In this document: piece after piece, positions 59,584-64,000 of the stretch
Numbering within the stretch: the first letter of the stretch is position 1
Layout of the letters: each line of letters starts with the position of its first letter
Assembly: GCA_015847255.1 (NCBI GenBank)
Contig: JADLZK010009301.1
Span: 1-64,000 of the forward strand
Length of the DNA stretch: 64,000 nucleotides
DNA from: Hyparrhenia diplandra
Lineage: Eukaryota; Streptophyta; Magnoliopsida; Poales; Poaceae
Reading direction: 5' to 3'
The notes under the pieces: model-generated
Databases searched by the model: none
Told to the model about the DNA's origin: nothing
Seen by the model: the letters and a program-made list of their open reading frames with translations, nothing else
Translations under genes and position numbers: made by a program

Positions 59584-62500
59584 GTTAGTCGTAGCATTAG
59601 TCTGACTTTGTTTGTTTTCCTTTGTCTTCTCTAGGGAAATCCTGTGCCGTGTGATGCCCTCCTGATGTTGAAGCCCTTATTTAGAAGAGGCTCTTCGTTG
59701 CCCATTTCAGTCAACAATACCATATTCTGAACAACTGTCTCCAAATCAAAGTTTATTATGCTATATGCAAGCTGACTTGTAGTGTGTCTGTATTCTCCAA
59801 CTTTGAGAATCGTTGAATGCTTGAATGGGTGATGCCAAGGCTTTGGTTGATCATCAGCGATTCATGTCTTAAATTAGCAGCTCTAGGTTGTTTGAACCTT
59901 GCTGAAGAAATGGCGAATTATGGTGCTGTCAAGGCTTTGGTTAACATTGAGAACATAAGTGTGTTGCTATTTGCCTATTCTCCACCCCCCATGACGACTT
60001 GTTCAGAAAAATAAGGCTGTGAGAATTTATTCTTGACCATTGGTGATGGCCAAGACGATCTGATGACTTAGGCACTAAACAATCTACGTTCAGATAGCAG
60101 CCAGCAACCGCCACTTGATGGGTTTGTTTTATACATACACTGTCTTACTGTTTCAACACAGCATTTGTTTTTCTGCTACGTTGAAAGTCAGCAGTAAGTC
60201 GCATTTGCAGCTACCAATTAGCGAGCTTTGTTGACTCGTCTGAGCAATGAGCAATGAGCCTCCAAAAACTGAGCCTGTCATCTCGTTTGGATCGTCTCGA
60301 TCGTCAGCTCGTCACCGAGACACCGACCGGTCCTTCGATTTTTTTTTTCAAGAAAATAATAATTTTAATGAATAATTACAAATTTAGCATCTGGATTGGA
60401 AGAACTGCAAATATAATACATTGTCGGCCTTTGGTTAGCCGATTGCTGGCCTATCGGCATCCTCGCAGAGGGCTGACAGGTTGGTTGGTCACCTGTCGGC
60501 CTCTCAGCGGCCGATAGGACGCTAATCGTACGAGCTGAGCCTATTACTAGAAACCAGACGCCCTATATTAGCTGCTTCTCAGCTCAACTCCAAAGAGCAA
60601 AGCGAAAGTGCAGAAGTCCATAGCAGCGAGGTCTGCATCCCCGATCCGAACGTCTGGTACCCTGGTATAGTAGCAGAAACAGAGACACCAAACTGAATGG
60701 CAAAAAAAACGGGGATGAGGCTTTTGCCAACACTTGTTTTGCATGCACCTTGACTATCATGGCATCATGTCGATCGTGTTCTCGCTCTAACTCCCATTTC
60801 ATCCTAGTTCCAGTTGCAATCTTTCACGCTGATGAGCTTCTTCTGCACAACAGATTGATATAGTTCAGGGTCGTTACTCCGAAGCAGCCGCTCCATCAGC
60901 ATCTCTTTTTTTCGGCCCTTTTGTAGTAGAAGTACGACGAGATATCAATGGGCCTTGGGGTCTCAAACCGAAGAGGCCCATCGCCCTCCCTAATGCTTAT
61001 GCAATGAAGGCTACTTTGAGGTTGATTTTGGGTGATTTTTATGTTGATTTTTTTTGCAGGCTACTTTGAGGTGAATATCCAAATGTTCCTTCCGCGTGCC
61101 AATTTCCAATGTGTTTGTACATGCCAATTTTAATCGCAGCTTAAAAATTATGTATTTTCATATGCTTATTTTACTCACCTTTCCTATGCCTCTTTCGAAA
61201 GAAATTGCAAAAAAATCTTGCGACCATGACGTAGCAGCGTTCCGTCCAAAACGGTCACCGCAAAACAGCAGCGATGCTGCTAAGTGCTGCTGCACGCACG
61301 CCATCGAAAAAAATTGTTCAAAAAATTGTTTACATCTGTAGTTGTTTTTCCATAAAAAAAATTATTTATTGTCTCTTGTTTGCTATGATAAAATTATTCA
61401 AATTTATATTTTGTCCTTTTTTAGAACACCACCCTCTTTTGTCTTTATTTTTTCAAAAAAAAATTATTAATTATCTCTTTCCGTGGTAAAATTGTGCTAG
61501 CAAACACTTGATGATAGATTTGTACGGATGATGATCTAAGGGTCTACCATTCAAGAAATGTTAGTTATTTTTTTTTGTGAAAGAGATATAGCAACTCCCT
61601 ATTTTACTAACTAATTAGAGGTTCCTATAAAAAAAAAACTAATTAGAGGTTCATGTTAATTCTTGATGTGCTATAAAAATAATAAATTCTAAAATTTCTT
61701 ATAAAAAAAAAAAAATCTAAACTCATTTCGTTACACACCAAGACCGCAGCTCGATCGCGTTCTGTCGCCGCAGATCGCCGCCGAACTAAGGTCGCGCTCT
61801 AGTCCCAGCGTGCCATTGATGGCCAACATGCGACGCCGACGCGGACAGACCAGGGCACGAGCGCGACGCGCACTGCTAGCTCCCTTTGCGGCAACCAGCG
61901 CGGCTCAACCGGTGCGGCGCGCGGGGGTTCGCCGGCTTGGCAGCTGTGCGGCGACCAGCGGTCCAGCGCGGCCAATGCAACCCCGGTGCCGAGGGGGGTT
62001 CGGAGCTCGGCCGGCTTGGTTCGGTGGCGCATCGCCGTTCGCTCGTTAATGCGCGCGTGTCCTGCTGAACGGCCACTCGCGTCGCGTTAATGACGACCTT
62101 TCCAAAGCCAATCCAATCCATCAAGGCCCTGGCTCACTCTAATCTAATCCGGTCGAACGTGCTCCTGCTAGAGCGCCACAAGCTGCGGCGGGCGGCGGCT
62201 AACTCCCAGTCGGCCAGTCCACGCAAACTAAAAACGTCGGTCGGCGTCGACGTGGAAGAAACTGGTCACGTCCCGGGCTTCGACTGTTTCGGGCCCCTCG
62301 AGGTCCCTACTGTCCTGGCACACGTACAGTGTGATATTATGATCTGTTCGTGCACACATGGAGGGACTTGATTAGCTTCACACCGTGTGGCGACGACGAC
62401 GACCGACGCACGCCGCGGCGACCCTTCCGTGACTCCGTGCGTTGTGGAATGGAGTGGCGACGACGGGGCTACCCGGGCGGAGGCGCTCGTCCCCAAAGCG

Positions 62501-62677
62501 GCCAATGTCTCCGTCCCCGTACGACGCCTTTATGGGGTCGCATTTAAACGCGCCGCGGTCGCTTGCCATCGCCCTTTTCTCTAACACCAACAGCAGCAAA
62601 GGAGAGGCCCGAGTCGCGCGCGACGTCCGGCTCCGGCAGGACCGGCACCGCGCCGCGCCACCAACAGCAAGCCAGCA
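59584..62677. other. Intergenic region between the divergent lectin kinases
   Basis: About 3 kb without a recognised gene. The centre is AT-rich with several A and T runs. The 61740-62060 part is GC-rich, giving spurious open frames. The right end is the promoter and leader of the gene at 62678. Confidence 0.45.
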
Positions 62678-64000
62678 ATGGCGACTCGCGGTGGAGGACC
62701 GGTTGCGGCACCTGTTCTTCTGCTCCTCCTCGGCTTCCTGTTTCTGATGCCGTCGCGAGCCGAGGACACCGTCGCCGCCGGGCGGCCGTTGTCCGGCGGG
62801 CAGAGCCTCGTGTCCAAGCGTGGCAAGTTCAGGCTCGGATTCTTCCAGCCAGGTATCTCCATCTGTCGTTCGTCCCTGCGGGTTCTTGCTGTCTTTTGGT
62901 GAATTGATTGATTGAACCTCAGTTTTATAGCTTTTTTTCGTATATACGATGATGAGCATATAAAGTTGTTGTTTGTATAGAAGAGAATTGCGTCGGTACG
63001 TGGGATACAATTTAACAATAATACAGTAAATAGCTAGGTAACTATCATAGTTTATTTTTTGAAGGAAGCTAATGATCATACTTATTTGCTCAGTACACAG
63101 ATGCCACTCCAAATTCCAGTATAATAGTTTCCATGAGCATTTCAAAGAGAATTCAAGCTAGCAGATTTCCCTTTTTTTTTTTCCTTTCAGTGAGAAACTA
63201 GATTTTTTTTTTTTTTTTTTTTTTTTCCTTTTTTGAATCAACTAGATTTTTTTTTAAAGCGAGTACACCGCCACTCATCGCTCCCACAAATCGCCCTAAA
63301 ATAGACAGCTACTGCTCAACTTGTGACGGACAACTGTCATTACATGCATGTTTTTTTTTAAAAAAAAAATGGTGGATCATCGTTGCAACTACTGTTCCGT
63401 GCAAGGTGCAACAGACAACTCGACGCAGCGCTGGTACCTGGGCATCTGGTACAACCAGATCTCGATGCACACCACGGTGTGGGTGGCAAACCGGGTGACG
63501 CCCATCTCCGACCCGGAGTCGTCGCAGCTTTCCATCTCCAGCGACGGCAACATGGTCATCCTCGACCACAGCAGCAGGTCTACTACCATCGTCTGGTCCA
63601 CCAACGTGACCGCCACCTCCAACTCCACGGTGGGCGTCATCCTCGACAACGGCAACCTCGTCCTGGCGGACGCGTCCAACACCTCCGCCGTGCTGTGGCA
63701 GAGCTTCGACCACTTCGGCGACACGTGGCTCCCCGGCGGGAAGCTGGGCCGGAACAAGCTCACTGGCGAGGTGACGCGCCTCGTGGCGTGGAAGGGCTAC
63801 AAGGACCCGACGCCGAGCCTGTTCGCGCTGGAGCTGGACCCGCGCGGCTCCAGCCAGTACCTGCTCAACTGGAACGGCAGCGAGCAGTACTGGAGCAGCG
63901 GCAACTGGTCGGGGACGGCGTTCGCCGACGTGCCGGAGATGTTGCCCACTGGCTCGTGGCCCGAGTCCCAGTACACCTTCGCCTACGTCGACGGCGCCAA
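62678..64000 (+). CDS. G-type lectin S-receptor-like kinase (5' part, runs off the window)
   Basis: Exon 1 (62678-62852) starts with a clear signal peptide (VLLLLLGFLFLMPSRA) and ends GKFRLGFFQP. The intron (62853-63405) has T-rich runs. Exon 2 starts at 63406 and is open to the window end. It contains the B-lectin domain (RWYLGIWYNQISMHTTVWVA, LDNGNLVLADASNTSAVLWQ, SFDHFGDTWLPGGKLGRNKL) and the start of the S-locus glycoprotein region (GNWSGTAFADVPEMLPTG). No frame break is seen, and GC content at third positions is high, unlike the AT-rich copies at 47.7 and 56.6 kb. The kinase domain would lie beyond 64000. Confidence 0.92.

Noticed and set aside
1..64000. A biosynthetic gene cluster or novel defence system
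   Set aside because: The families present are common tandem families with separate promoters and no pathway logic linking reductase, pectin enzymes and receptors.

Overview
The window is plant nuclear DNA and most likely comes from a grass. The genes have GT-AG introns and GC-rich first exons. The repeat landscape contains Tourist and hAT MITEs, retroposons that look like 3' ends of LINEs, and the tail of an RTE-type LINE ending in a (TTG)n tract. The gene families also fit a grass: pectin acetylesterases, NOI/RIN4-like, G-type lectin kinases and BIR-like LRR proteins. The species cannot be named from the sequence alone. No bacterial, organellar or viral genes were seen.

Layout from left to right. 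(1) 1.6-12.0 kb: three tandem plus-strand pectin acetylesterase genes of 12 exons each. Copy 1 is intact (407 aa by my splicing); copies 2 and 3 carry single-base frame breaks. (2) 12.4-13.5 kb: nested transposon relics. (3) 15.5-16.4 kb: a small NOI/RIN4-like gene. (4) 17.5-18.8 kb: a degenerate long-period repeat block. (5) 19.3-25.5 kb: three minus-strand, kinase-less LRR receptor-like genes related to BIR ectodomains. One is intact, one has a one-base frameshift, and one has a nonsense codon plus an intron-like 111-nt insertion. (6) 26.5-32.1 kb: two tandem minus-strand NADPH-dependent alkenal/double-bond reductase genes. (7) 34.1-35.7 kb: a minus-strand polygalacturonase. (8) 38.9-43.2 kb: a plus-strand GH20 beta-hexosaminidase. 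(9) 43.9-47.0 kb: a minus-strand, frame-broken, 5'-truncated SPO22/ZIP4-like meiotic TPR gene. (10) 47.1-59.6 kb: two minus-strand G-type lectin S-receptor kinase copies with shared 3' flanks. The first is badly decayed; the second has an intact non-RD kinase domain but is cut by a LINE with an 18-bp target-site duplication. (11) 62.7-64.0 kb: a third, plus-strand, apparently intact G-type lectin kinase running off the window.

Functionally the window is dominated by cell-wall and cell-surface proteins: pectin deacetylation, pectin hydrolysis, N-acetylhexosamine removal, and receptor ectodomains or kinases. The genes are on both strands and have their own promoters, so I read this as neighbouring tandem families rather than a dedicated operon-like system.

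A caution applies to the whole annotation. Most frame breaks (at least 18 across eight genes) are gains or losses of one or two bases in or beside short homopolymer runs. That pattern fits uncorrected long-read assembly error at least as well as real gene death. Changes of another kind are firmer evidence of real mutation: the TGG-to-TGA nonsense in LRR copy 1, the LINE insertion in the lectin kinase, the Ser-for-Gly change in pectin acetylesterase copy 2, and the 24-bp in-frame duplication in the second reductase.
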